Below, piece after piece: positions 1 through 10,493 of a DNA stretch of 64,000 nt. Position 1 is the first letter of the stretch, and the number at the start of each line of letters is the position of its first letter. Both the position numbers and the translations under genes were made by a program. Source of the DNA: Epinephelus fuscoguttatus (lineage: Eukaryota > Chordata > Actinopteri > Perciformes > Serranidae); the NCBI RefSeq assembly GCF_011397635.1, contig NC_064757.1, positions 27,352,339-27,416,338 on the forward strand, in the 5' to 3' direction. The notes under the pieces are model-generated. The model saw nothing but the letters and a program-made list of their open reading frames with translations, was not told where the DNA came from and made no database searches.

Positions 1-480
1 CATGATAATAGGCTGAGTCATACTTTTTAAGATGATTATGCACAGTGCTGATCTTCAAAGTAACTAAAGCAATAAAATAAAGGTTATAGAGTGCAAAGTA
101 GAACAGTATTGCTTACTTTATGTCTAACCTATTTCCAATACAAGTATTGTCCAATTACACTTGGTTTTTCCAGGTTTGTGTGGCAAACTCATAAAGTTTG
201 GAGACATGGGAGTTCCCTAGAGTTTTAAAACGCATTAATAATTTAGCACCTGACAGAAAACACTTTTATGAGTTTAGCAAGTCTTTGAAAGGCTCCTGTT
301 AAGTTCTGATACCCCTGTCCAGCTCCCCTCACTCCGGTCTCGTGCCCGTCGCGCCCCTGTCTCCCGGGAGATGGGAATGAGAAGCGGCAGCACGCAGACT
401 GCTCTCGCGCATTGGAATGGGAGCCTCCCTCCTCTCTCCCTCGAGGAGCCCCCCAGGCGTGACCAATGGAACATAGAGTC
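1..480. other. upstream non-coding flank, no gene seen
   Basis: AT-rich to about 290, then a GC-richer block (300-480) with no convincing coding frame. I recognise no repeat family, exon or RNA gene here. It belongs to the 5' flank of atoh1. Confidence 0.5.
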
Positions 481-1000
481 TCCATTGTGGCCGCGACACT
501 TTAATAATCGCCAGCTACAATATCCAACCTGTCGGTAGCTTCAGGAGCCCGGGCCGGCCCGTTGGATGGGGGGCTTGTAGGTGGGAAGAGGGGGCGAACG
601 CTCGGCGCCAGACCTCTAGCCCGCAAGACGTCCCCGTGATGAATACATGAATAAAAATAGAAAAGATTGATGTCGGATTATCTCTGAAATTATGGGATTT
701 CTTCACACAAATTTTGTTTTTCCCACAATTCCCAGCTCGGGAGCCCTTTCAGAATAAAACCAATATGTCTAACCGCTCTATATATTTGTATGTCAAAGTT
801 GTGATGCTTATGATGTTGTTTCCATGTGGCCTGTATTCTGTGATCAGGTCTTTTAATGTAAAAACGGGGGGTAGTAGCAGGTTGCCTTGCTTGATCATTG
901 TGCCTCATACATTGGGCTACTGTATTTAACATACAGCCTGTGAGGTTATACTTTAAATCGACTGTGGCAATTAGGTTAAATAGCCAATTTCCACCCAGCA
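481..1000. promoter_or_regulatory. candidate upstream regulatory DNA of atoh1
   Basis: Non-repetitive sequence of even composition with homeodomain-type ATTA/TAAT cores and a GC-rich block (535-610). It lacks the low complexity and repeats of the intergenic DNA further on, so it could be conserved non-coding sequence. No specific enhancer is recognised; the call is inference only. Confidence 0.25.
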
Positions 1001-1019
1001 ATTAGCCCATTGTTCATTT

Positions 1020-1150
1020 GCCAGGTTAGGCGTAAAGTTTGCATCTCAGTAAGCATGGCTGCTTTGATCACTGGTTGGTTCCCTAAACAGCTGTAATTTG
1101 TCCAAACTTTATTTCCTTTCCTTTCAACGTGTGATCAAAGCTCTTATTGG
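1020..1150. promoter_or_regulatory. candidate TCF/LEF-responsive element upstream of atoh1
   Basis: CTTTGATC at 1072-1079 and its reverse complement GATCAAAG at 1133-1140 are two TCF/LEF consensus sites facing each other about 55 bp apart. A CAGCTG E-box (1088-1093) lies between them. Atoh1 is a known Wnt/beta-catenin target in other vertebrates, so a Wnt-responsive element 1.2 kb upstream of the start codon is plausible. Function is inferred. Confidence 0.35.
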
Positions 1151-2110
1151 AATATCTATTGATAAACCAATAGCTCTATCGGTGATTGTATATTGTCACA
1201 TCGTGTTCTGCATGTGTGAGTATTTGCATCTTTCTCTCTAAGTGTGTGTGCGTGCACTTTCTCCTCGCTGCCTCCAGTTGCAACCGCGCGCCACATCCAG
1301 CTCGTGTCAGCAAAGGAAACAGTGTTGAGCGCGAGACCCCTGCTCATGTTTCCGTTCCCTGTGAAGCCCTTTTTACCGACAGGGCGTTCCGAGAGCTGGA
1401 TCAAAAGGTTTTTAGAGCCGCTACAAAAGAAAAATGGAAACTGGAGATGATCTTAGAATGGATGAATTGACAATGAGCGCGCGAGCCCCAGGAGCCGCAA
1501 AATATTTTGGCATCTCTTTTTTTTTCCAAGATGACTTTTGCTCAAGCTTAACTTTGCATACTTTATTCTCTTCAGGGTTTTTCCTCCCTTAACTTTGTTG
1601 ATTTCTACAACTTGTTTCCTGCATTTATGTCACTGTTTATTTTCTAAATTTAATAAAAATGTATCTGTAGTGCCTGTTCTGAAATTGAGACCCACAGTTA
1701 GTTAATTTGGGGGAAATATTTTGTCAGATTCTTCTCTTTCAGTCGTCTCACCTGTATGTGTGATGCACCCTCTGTGTTGACATGAACTTTGGAGCAGGTT
1801 TTACGTGTGCCAGTGGGGTGCAAACTTAAACGCACAGTGCGCAAGAAACACTTTCGGCAGTAAAGGATGGCAAATTAACCCTTTTCCAGCTCCCTCCCCT
1901 CCTCCCCTGCGATGTCAGACAGACACACGAACAGGTAGGAATTCTGTCCCAGCTGCGCACGTCTCGCGCCGTCCTGTCCACGCTCTCCATGCACGTGCGT
2001 CCTGTGGGAGGTTCCCCTTACCTCCCCTGCGTTAAACACTCCTTAAATTGTAACGTTATCATAAACAGTCCAGCTTCGGGGGGCCATAATCACCTCTCTC
2101 GAGGCCTTAC
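1151..2110. other. proximal 5' flank of atoh1
   Basis: No gene. Short open frames here lack family resemblance. The stretch runs from AT-rich (1500-1700) into GC/CpG-rich DNA (1900-2110) as the atoh1 promoter is approached. Confidence 0.5.
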
Positions 2111-2119
2111 CGAGACTTC

Positions 2120-2215
2120 TCATTGGATGTCAACACGCGACCAGCGCGAGGAGGGGGGCTCCCAGACGCGTGCCGCTTTTTAAACCGACGCCGCGCCTTG
2201 AGACACCAGAGAAGG
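2120..2215 (+). promoter_or_regulatory. atoh1 core promoter (predicted)
   Basis: An inverted CCAAT box (ATTGG, 2122-2126) is followed by a TATA-like TTTTTAAA at 2177-2184, in CpG-rich DNA about 160 bp before the start codon. Transcription would start near 2205-2215. CACGCG sites at 2134-2139 and 2223-2228 fit the class C sites bound by Hes/Hey repressors, which are known to repress Atoh1. The transcription start is inferred. Confidence 0.5.
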
Positions 2216-2344
2216 AGTCTCGCACGCGACAGTTATATTCACACAGAGCGACCCGCGTATCAGTGCGTGCCCCCAAGAAGTTTTTTTTCGTAATACTGTT
2301 AGTTGGTTCAACTTCAACTTACCTTTTGGGGTGTTTTTGGAAAC

Positions 2345-3747
2345 ATGGATGTCCGAAGTGTGGAAGACTGGAGCAGAGGCGCGCGGGAGGTGGCGGTCCT
2401 CGAGTCGCGGCTGCAGAGCCCGAAAGTGATGGAGAGGGGAGGGGAGCAGCAGCAGCTCGCGGAGTCCCGCATCGAACCTGGACTGACGCTCGTGGACAGC
2501 GGCAGTGACCCACGCGCCTGGCTGGCTCCGGTGCAGCCTTCTGGCACCTGCGCGGCACACGCCACTTCACCCGAGTACCTGCGGCACTCGCCCTGCCCGA
2601 GCACCGGCTCCTACCACGGTGAGAAACGCTGCTTTTAATTTCAAACAGCAATGCAACATCACATTCAACAGGCAGCTGGGATTAGTAGTGGTGATGAAGT
2701 TTTTGGGGGGCGCAGTGCAGGTGTCACACAGGCTTATAGATAGATAGGTGCAAAGTTTATTTTGCGCAATTTAATATAGGCTACTTATGCTATGCTATTA
2801 GTTGACAACTTGAAACAGTCATGAGATGTATATGCATGTATTTTAGGTTGTATTCCACTTCATTAAATTTTTGTTTTCATTTTCATTTTTCAGAGAGTAG
2901 TTCCCCGGAGTCCTCGGGCCACCCCAGCCCTCCCAGCTACAGAAAACCTGCCAAGAGCCCCTCCTCTTCCTCGCTCAAAGTCAGGGACTTGTGCCGTCTT
3001 CAAGGCACGATCCCCGGGCCCGAGGAGGACGCATGCACGAGACAGAGAGCCCAGTCCAGCAGACCTGTCAATGGGGTCCAGAAGCAGAGACGCGTGGCCG
3101 CCAACGCGCGCGAGAGGAGGCGGATGCACGGGCTCAACCACGCGTTCGACGAGCTGCGCAGCGTCATCCCGGCGTTTGACAACGACAAGAAGCTCTCCAA
3201 ATATGAAACTTTGCAGATGGCGCAGATTTACATCAACGCGCTGGCCGATCTGCTCCAAGGTCCGGTGTCCTCCTCTTCCTCCTCCAACAGCAGCAGCAGC
3301 AATAACGACGCGTCAAACAATAACAGCAACTCGCCAAAGTGTGACATTATGCTTTCACCCACTGTTGGGTTTGACGGGGCGAAGGGCAGGGTTTCTCCGT
3401 CCCCTACAACCTGCAGGACAGCAGCGGCGGTGCCCGTCTCAGGTAGCAGCTTACCTGTCCACATCAGCGGGATCCCTTTCCGCTCCTCCTTCGATGATGG
3501 GTCGTTTTCCGCCTTGGTTGAGGAAGCGATGCGCTCGCCCTCTCCTGTGTCCTCCACCCGGGCTGGCAGCTCGCTGGCACCGGTGGGAGGTGGGATGAAG
3601 GAGTCTCCCCGGAGCGACGGAGAGTTTTCCCCGCACTCCCACTTCAGTGACTCGGATGAAATAGCGATGGAGCTCCACTCAAGTGAAGAAGATGACATCT
3701 CAGAACTGAAGCTACGCGGCCACCATCGCCACGCAGTTGCTTTCTAA
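2345..3747 (+). CDS. atoh1: Atoh1, atonal-type bHLH transcription factor
   Basis: Proneural nuclear factor that dimerises with E proteins and activates E-box genes in cerebellar granule, dorsal neural tube, inner-ear and lateral-line hair-cell precursors. Coding exons are 2345-2618 and 2894-3747 (GT-AG intron, phase 1), giving 375 aa. The N-terminus holds the conserved DPRAWLAP segment (55-62). The bHLH is at about 157-213: basic region [20 protein letters not shown], then [20 protein letters not shown] and helix 2 up to [10 protein letters not shown], diagnostic of Atoh1 rather than Neurod or Neurog. A Ser/Asn-rich linker follows the bHLH, and near the end comes a Ser-rich [11 protein letters not shown] motif (ending about 347) as in tetrapod ATOH1. 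A further 28 acidic and His-rich residues follow it. The ATG chosen begins MDVRSVEDW; the frame is open upstream to 2303, but that extension is not family-like. Which teleost paralogue (a or b) this is cannot be settled here. Confidence 0.95.
2619..2893 (+). other. atoh1 intron
   Basis: A 275-bp intron with donor G|GTGAGA, a pyrimidine-rich tract and acceptor TTTCAG. It splits a Glu codon (92) between the N-terminal conserved segment and the bHLH. Reading straight through would put stop codons in the frame, so the splice is required for one protein. Confidence 0.85.
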
Positions 3748-3757
3748 ATGATTAAAG

Positions 3758-3763
3758 AATAAA
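3758..3763 (+). terminator. possible polyadenylation signal of atoh1
   Basis: AATAAA lies only 10 bp past the stop codon. That is very close, so a later AATAAA (4591-4596), leaving an approximately 850-bp AT-rich 3' UTR, is at least as likely to be the main site. Confidence 0.35.
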
Positions 3764-5320
3764 CTATATTAGAAGTTGACTGTAGCCTACAACAAAGTAA
3801 TGTCCGTGTAAACCGTGTCAATCATGCAGTGTATCTGTTGCTAACAAAATGCCGTTTTAAAAAGATGGACATTTTTATTTGCTTTTTCAAAACAGTCCAT
3901 TTTTAACAATAATCCTATTTTATCACCTTGTGACATAGTCTAAAGATTATTTTTTTGTGTGAGATAGGCCTGATTTGGTTCTGCCAATAGATGTATAGCC
4001 TATAATTTCCAGTTTCCATGGAGACGTGGCTGGAAGACCCCTCTGCCATGTCGCGCGCAGCACTGCCATGGGTATTTCCCACGTCACTCCGACCAAAAAG
4101 CTGTCTTCCACAAAATCATAATTTTATGGATAATTGCTTATATTTGATAATGTAAAAAACTCTTTTTTTGTAGCTACAATATTTGTTGTGTTTTTATTTT
4201 TTAATTTGTATGTAGGCCTAATGTATTTTGTTTTGCAACTTCAAAAGTTCATAATGTGCACTTTAAAAAAACACACGAGCCAGAGGCTTGAGAGATGAGA
4301 CTTTTTTTTTTCAAACCATAAACAACATTGTTTTTGCTTTGTTTGCTAGTGTAGTACTGCCAATTCCATACCGATAGCCTATTTAATGTAGCCATCATTG
4401 CTGCCTTCCTTTTTGTATTTTCTTTTGTATCTTCAGTGTGTCTCTTGCTTTCACTGGATGAGATTAATTGACATGTATTTATTACTGATATGTTTCATTT
4501 GATTTTGCATTTTGTAAACTCCATAGTTGAATTTGCTGGAAACAAAAAAGCTATAATTTTTGCCATTTATTATGTTAATTTGATTTTGGGAATAAAAAAG
4601 CAAACGAAAAAATGTGATGTTTCTTTGTGTCATGTTGTTTCTGTGCACCTAGACAACAATGAAGTCTTTTATAGGCTACAGTCAGAATTTATATGTCATC
4701 ATAATTGCCCCAATATAATGCTAATGATTATAATAAAAAGAAAAATAAATAATAACTAATAATAGATAATTTTTTTTTTAATAATTGGAAAATGAAGTCT
4801 GTTTGGACTGTTAGGTTTTAACAACTGTCTTCTAAGCATAGAAGTGGCCAGTAACACAATATTAATCATGATAATAATACAACACTAAGGTTAATTTTAT
4901 AAATAGATGGATAAACAAATAGGTTTTAAAAAAGTTTTAACCCTGCACCTCATTTTAGAAATTACATGTGGGCCTATATAACAAAATTTACATCTACAGC
5001 ACAATAACCTTGATGAATATGCTATGAAAAACGTAGAATAAAATACAAAATTATATTCAATTAAATTACATTCAATTAAATTAAAAACAAACTAAAATAA
5101 AATAGAATAAACTGAGTCACAGTAAATTAACAGGCCCCTCCAGGAGATAATGGCGTGGTCTGCCAATAAAAGTTTGGTCCACTGTTTGCATGTTGGGGAA
5201 AATAGCTGAACCTCACATAAGTAGGCCTCTCCATTTAATTCAAGTAACTTTCAACACTTGATCTTCTCTTATGTAATTTATCGTAAACTAACAGCGACGT
5301 GAAACGTGTCCAACACGCGC
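3764..5320. other. atoh1 3' UTR / AT-rich 3' flank
   Basis: Strongly AT-rich with homopolymer T and A runs and no coding frame with family resemblance. It includes AATAAA at 4591-4596. The first 800-900 bp probably belong to the 3' UTR; nothing else is recognised. Confidence 0.5.
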
Positions 5321-5329
5321 TCGCTCGCC

Positions 5330-5660
5330 ATATGCTGCAGGTGCACGCGCCCCCTGACCCCCAGTCCCGTGATTGAGTGTCCCAAACTGCGACGTTTGTG
5401 GCAACTTTGACGCAGAGAATCGTCGCATTAAATTAAAGCGCAGTGTTGTTTTCGAGCAACAGTCTTCTCCGCACTCAGAGAAAAGTTTGAACTGTTGCCA
5501 TGCCGTCCATTTGGTGAATACCAGATTTGGTAATGGGGAGTGTGCATTAATTTCAGCCTATTGTTGGCAGGCTCGTGGGCCGAGGTGTTGGATGGCCTCA
5601 ATGAAGCACGCGCTGTCAGCTGGTGAGCGCTCGCGGGTCCCCACCGTGTCCCCGAGGACC
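5330..5660 (+). promoter_or_regulatory. Atoh1 3' autoregulatory enhancer (enhancer B-like)
   Basis: The core CTGTCAGCTGGTGAGCGC around 5613-5630, preceded by GCACGCG, matches the Atoh1-binding E-box of the mammalian Atoh1 3' enhancer as I remember it. Atoh1 with an E protein binds this E-box (CAGCTG, 5617-5622) to sustain its own expression. Upstream in the same block are a CAGGTG E-box (5338-5343) and TAAT/ATTA homeodomain cores (5531-5550). It lies about 1.9 kb downstream of the stop codon, closer than in mouse (about 3.4 kb). The surrounding 300 bp are GC-balanced and unlike the AT-rich flanks. Block limits are approximate. Confidence 0.75.
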
Positions 5661-5698
5661 TGACTCGAGAGGGAACACACTTTCTCAACTAAAGAAAG

Positions 5699-5699
<1 letters not shown>

Positions 5700-5758
<59 letters not shown>
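5700..5758. repeat. (CA)n microsatellite
   Basis: About 29 uninterrupted CA units directly after the enhancer block, followed by a CT/TTTC-rich pyrimidine tract (5770-5815). Confidence 0.98.
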
Positions 5759-5761
<3 letters not shown>

Positions 5762-6059
5762 GATACACCACCTCCTCTCTCTTTCTTTCTTTCTCCTTTC
5801 TTTCTCTCTTCCCATCAACTCAAACAAACGCGCATGTGGACGTTTACGCACGCACCGCGCGCACTGGCTCTGGTAACCTGTCCTGCTGCGTGACTCAGGC
5901 TGAAGTTTTTTCTCCTCTCTCTTTCTCCCAACTTATTTTCGACTCATCTACCGTGTGTCAGAAGCCTGGCGGACACGAGGGCGTGGAACAGAAAAAAAGC
6001 AAAACACTTGGAAATAATTTATGACACTGCCTGAAGTACCTGTTTGCTACCTGTCACTG

Positions 6060-6245
6060 CTCTGTCTCCCACCCACTGTTTCCAGCCAATCACGAGCCGT
6101 GGCCCTTTGCTCGCCTCCTGAAGGCAAGGAATAAAGGGAAATATAATGAGGATGCTGTGTTAAATTATTAACAGAATTTATGCAGGTAGGGCTCTATCAG
6201 AGTATGATCAGACAGCCATCTGCAGCGAGTTCGTGTTGCGGTGAG
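6060..6245. promoter_or_regulatory. candidate second 3' enhancer of atoh1
   Basis: A balanced-composition block in AT-rich surroundings. It has a CCAAT motif (6087-6091), a near-palindrome GTTAAATTATTAAC (about 6158-6172) resembling a homeodomain/HNF1-type dyad, and a CATCTG E-box near 6220. It could be the partner of the 5.3-5.66 kb element, since mammalian Atoh1 has two adjacent 3' enhancers. Inferred from motifs only. Confidence 0.3.
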
Positions 6246-7751
6246 AGGAGATCAAGTTTCAGTAAACACTTTAAAGGGATACCATAGAAATGTGACAGTA
6301 AAATGACTTTTTTCTGTAGGAAAATAGGGGAAATCATCACAATTTTGAGGTCCCAGTCTGTGTTTTATTTATTGATTTATTTTTAATTTAATTTTGTTTT
6401 ATTTTATCTTGTTTTATTTTACTTTGTTTATTTTGTCTCTGATCAGTCATCAAAACTTCCCTTAACCGCAGGATAAAATGGAACTATTAAACGTAAAAGA
6501 TATGCTTTCATGGACGTTTTAGATTTCAGAGAAAACATTTGTTTTTATTTCTTTTGAAGCGTTGTGTGCTATGCAAATAAGTAAAAAAAATGGTTCATGG
6601 TTGATCGCAAAAACCGTGGGCACAGCCTCTAATACTAACCTTATCTCCAGTACATCTAGATCTGTTATAAATTCTCTCGAGGTGTTTATTTTAGTAACTT
6701 CCTGCTGAGGTCATTTCAGTAAACAGCTCACTGGGGTCTCCATGTAAGATGCATCCATGTTTTTTGATGCGTTTTCAAATTTGGTATATGATGGTTTAAT
6801 AATAACGACCAATGGCATGCTTTATTTATGTAACCAATGGTGGTACGTATAGAAGGAGGGAGGGAACAGCCGCTATTTTCAACAGGTGGGATGCTGATCG
6901 GGTTGAGGTTTCACGCACATTAATTATTTACGCACGGACGTTATGAAAAATAACAGAGTGGTGGAGTTAGGGAGAACCTGAGACGCACTGACGCGTGTGG
7001 ATGCTGTTGTGGGTAAAAGAAAACACTGGAAAGGGGGGAAACTGTTTTTGCACACTGTCTTCACTTTGACAGTTGTTTCCTAGCTTGATTTCGTTGAGGG
7101 GAATTTGTTTAACAGACCCATAAATCGACTTGTACCTTCCTCTGACACAATTCAACAGCCTTATAAGGACACAATTTCCTATCCATCAAAAGCATGATGC
7201 CATAAACAACAAGTAGCAGACTCAGAGTGCACATGGGAGATGTTTGCCTCTGTTCATTTTCACCCAAACCATGATACTTTCCCTAAAATAGTGCATCAAA
7301 CAGGTAGGCAGCACTAAAGGAATGAAAATAACCAACATTATAATGCATAAAGAAAGTTTCAGTGAAGTTAAACAGTCTCTGGAGAAGAGGTGTGTTCAGT
7401 ATGTTTTATTACGCCTCTGTAGTCATGCTCTTTTCAATAAATATATTCAGAATACTTGCATTCCACAGCTTCCTTTTTTTTTATGAAAAGAAAGGCGCTT
7501 GCATTTTGTATGAGATATGGGGAGCCGAGCAGTGTGCTGTCCAAAAAGCCACGGGTCTCTCTGGGGACCCAGAACAAAAGGCAGAACTGGGCCATAGTCT
7601 CCATCTGCTGTCCCAGAGAGAGAGCGGGAGGAGAGGGTGGCGAGTGAGGACACCATGGGCAGAAGAGACAGAATAATAAGTAAGAAGGAGGAGAAAAGAG
7701 AGACAGAGTAGAGGCAGTGGCAACAGGGGACACGATGGGCAGTTACAAGAC
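6246..7751. other. intergenic, no gene seen
   Basis: Contains a TTTTA-rich low-complexity tract (6360-6440) and a CG-balanced piece around 6770-6960 with homeodomain-like TAAT motifs that might be regulatory. The short open frames here are not family-like. Confidence 0.5.
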
Positions 7752-7755
7752 AGAC

Positions 7756-7806
<51 letters not shown>
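7752..7806. repeat. (GATA)n microsatellite
   Basis: About 13 consecutive GATA units, preceded by CAGA-like variants. Confidence 0.98.
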
Positions 7807-8639
7807 GTCCAGTTGAATCCAACTAACTGTAAATTGGCCAACATAGCTACACCTTTGTTTGATCTTACCCTTTAATTACCCAGAAGCCCTCACCTCTCAT
7901 TAGCCACCACAGCCCTGTATTATCATGTCCTGTAGCGTAACCTATAGTGATCACACAAACACACAATGCAGCTGTGATGCAATGAGCACCTGTTGCATTG
8001 CATGCTCCAACTCAGTGATGCTTTAAATTGTTAATGAGTTTCCTTGGTAGTGCTACAGTCACACAAATGGCAGCATGTATATCAGTAGAGTTATCTTTGT
8101 TGTGATGCTGTTACAGTGAAATATCTGGGAATGTGTTTGAGTACGAGTCAATATCTAGCCTGTGATGTATGCATGTGTTGGGCTGTGATCCAAATTGTCA
8201 GACAGGGTTTACAGTAAAATACAGTTAAAGTCAGTAAGTCAGCATCTTGGCACACAAAGTTGGTCAGCCGTGCTTCTACAGACACAAGAAGCTCCATCAT
8301 TTCATGTGCAAATCTAATTAGAGTAGGGAAATAAAAATGAGCCCTTAGTTCTCTTCCTCTTCATCTGCTCTAAAGCAGCGCCCAGAGGCAGTCAGCTTGC
8401 ACTGACCTTTTCTATCTGAGGAGGTGACTAGGACACACAGGTCAGAAATTAAAGCTGTGCCTAGATCAAACCATGTAGTAACTGTTTTAACTTATCAGTC
8501 GAACCATTGTTGTAATATTAAAAAAAAAAAAAAAACATCCAGTAAAATGATAAGTGAGAATCATTTTTAAACAAAGTTTATCAGTGGACACAAAACATAC
8601 AACACACTTCATTGCAATGAACACATTCACAACATAAAA
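7807..8639. other. intergenic, no gene seen
   Basis: Unremarkable AT-rich DNA with one A-run (8520-8536). Nothing recognised. Confidence 0.5.
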
Positions 8640-8990
8640 CGATCCAGATGTTGATGGGCAAATTATTCCAAGCAGAAGGAGCTTTGAATTTGAAGGCGCG
8701 TCTGCTAATTTCTTTGATAGTTTGGGGAACTAAAACGTATGATTATTGAGTATGTCTAAGTGAGTAATAAAAAGTCTAAGTGTCCTAAATGAGGATAATT
8801 AAAATGGATGCATTTGAAAATGCACTGGAGCGAGTGGTAATGTCTTTGAGCACTGAGTGGTAACCAGTTCAAAGTTTCGTACACTGAGCAGTGAGGAGTT
8901 CGGAAGAGACACTTTAAAATAAATCTACAGAGGCTATTGTCAATGACTAATGAATTAGGATGTTTCATATGTATTCTGATAAACAATATT
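8640..8990 (-). mobile_element. LINE (non-LTR retrotransposon) C-terminal fragment
   Basis: The minus strand encodes TLNWLPLSAQRHYHSLQCIF at about 8870-8812. After a frame change it encodes RAFKFKAPSAWNNLPINI at about 8700-8650. This pair is the usual C-terminal tail of fish LINE reverse-transcriptase polyproteins (a W-LPL block, then a RAF-F-APSAWN-LP block). The fragment has stops and a frameshift and lacks catalytic domains, so it is a dead remnant. The clade is not determined. Confidence 0.55.
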
Positions 8991-9398
8991 TTTCATTATT
9001 TGAATCTTTTGTATTTGTGTCACATCAAATGTTGGTATACACGACTGGTTATCTTGAAAATATATTGTAAATTACCTGTAAATTTCTGTTGTAGTTCCCA
9101 GAATTCAACACAAGGAACATTTTTCTGGTAACACAAAGGGATCAGCAGTATTGCAGTCTGATTTTGACGTTCAAGCAGATAAAATGTTTAAACACACAGG
9201 ATAAAATGTCTACTTATTTACTGTAGAAATGACTATTTGGCAAACAAGTTATAACTAAAGCAACGGCTAAACATAATAAGATAATGAAATGTAATCCAAA
9301 AGTTAAGTTTGTTGAACTGCTGAAACAGAACGGTGAATGCCAAATGATTTTGTTTGGGACCATTCTGCAGCAACAGGCAATACAGTACAATACTGAAG
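8991..9398. other. intergenic, no gene seen
   Basis: AT-rich single-copy-looking sequence; nothing recognised. Confidence 0.4.
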
Positions 9399-9722
9399 GG
9401 CAGTTATAGTCAGGTATAGCCCAGGGGCCAAATCTGGCCCTTGATAGGGAGCCAGGTAGCCCGCCGACCATTTTCTCATCATCACTAAAAGTAAACTGAT
9501 TCACACTGGGATTTTCTTTTTGTACTTTGAATGTAAAAAATGTGCCAAATCACATTAAAAAAGCACCAAAACAGAGCTTGTTTATTAAAAATATTTGAAT
9601 AAATGAGTGCCATGAGAGGATCCTGGACCCCCAGCAGAGGTCTGGGGCTAATTTCCTGGCCCTTGGCCTCCTGTCGTCTTGCAAAAGTGGCCCCGGGCAA
9701 AGCGAGTTGAGTATCCTTGCAG
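9399..9722. mobile_element. hAT/Charlie-like nonautonomous element
   Basis: The left end has a GGGGCCAAATCTGGCCC motif and the right end reads TGGCCCCGGGCAAAGCGAGT then TGAGTATCCTTGCAG. These resemble the decayed inverted ends of the common hAT family whose ends are rich in GGCCAAA/GGCCC. No coding capacity and no clear 8-bp target duplication. Family assignment is tentative. Confidence 0.4.
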
Positions 9723-10306
9723 TAGGGGCTAAAAATATCTAATGGAGTGATGCACCAATGCGCCAACATCATGAGTTCTGATAATGACAGTAAGTCCTCA
9801 AAGTAAGTCTAAAATGTGCTGACATCATTTAAAATGGCCCACGTGATAAATAGTCAAAGTTATTGCCTCACAGAGAGTTTTTTTTCCTTTATTTTGAAAG
9901 GGTCCCAACGCTGAGGGCTTTACATCTTCTAAAGCGGTACTTTTAAACTATTTTGACAAAATACATCCTGTGGTTTCTCTGATGACAAGTAGCCCATCCC
10001 TTAAAGCATGTCCGCATGTCCACCTGCACACACACACATACTGACACAGTCGCACACAGAGGTTTGAGGAAGAAGATCATTTATCTCTGCGGTTCTCTCC
10101 ATGAAAGACATCTATGGGTGAAGCAGGGTCTCCCAGGGCTTTGTTCTGGGCAGGGTTCAGCTCTTTGTGTCCGCCACCTTCAAAGCAAATGTACATGAAC
10201 ACGAACATGAGGCTTCTTGGGTAACCGGCCCATTGAAGAGCAGCACAATGGTGCTACCAATTATCCACAGTGCTCAATGCTCCTGCGGAATCAGTTACAT
10301 GGCTTT

Positions 10307-10364
10307 GTTTGTGTTTGTGTGTGTCTGTGTGTGTGTGTGTATGTGTGTGAGTGTGTGTGTGTTT
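10307..10364. repeat. (TG)n microsatellite, interrupted
   Basis: TG units with a few interruptions (TTTG, CTG, ATG, GAG). Confidence 0.9.
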
Positions 10365-10446
10365 GTTAGGTTTGCATGTATGATGATGTAAAAGTTTGAT
10401 ATGTGTGCATATATTTTTCAGTCGGTGGTGTTAGTCCGTGTAAATT

Positions 10447-10461
10447 TGTGTGTGTGTGTGT

Positions 10462-10493
<32 letters not shown>
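10447..10493. repeat. (TG)n microsatellite
   Basis: About 23 TG units with one ATG interruption. Confidence 0.95.

Noticed and set aside
2890-3698. Minus strand frames of 122 and 156 codons across atoh1
   Set aside because: Antisense shadows of atoh1 exon 2, which is GC-rich and has few stops on either strand.
5623-6024. 133-codon + strand frame through the CA repeat
   Set aside because: Most of it is His-Thr from (CA)n plus Ser/Phe from the pyrimidine tract; it overlaps the enhancer and has no family resemblance.
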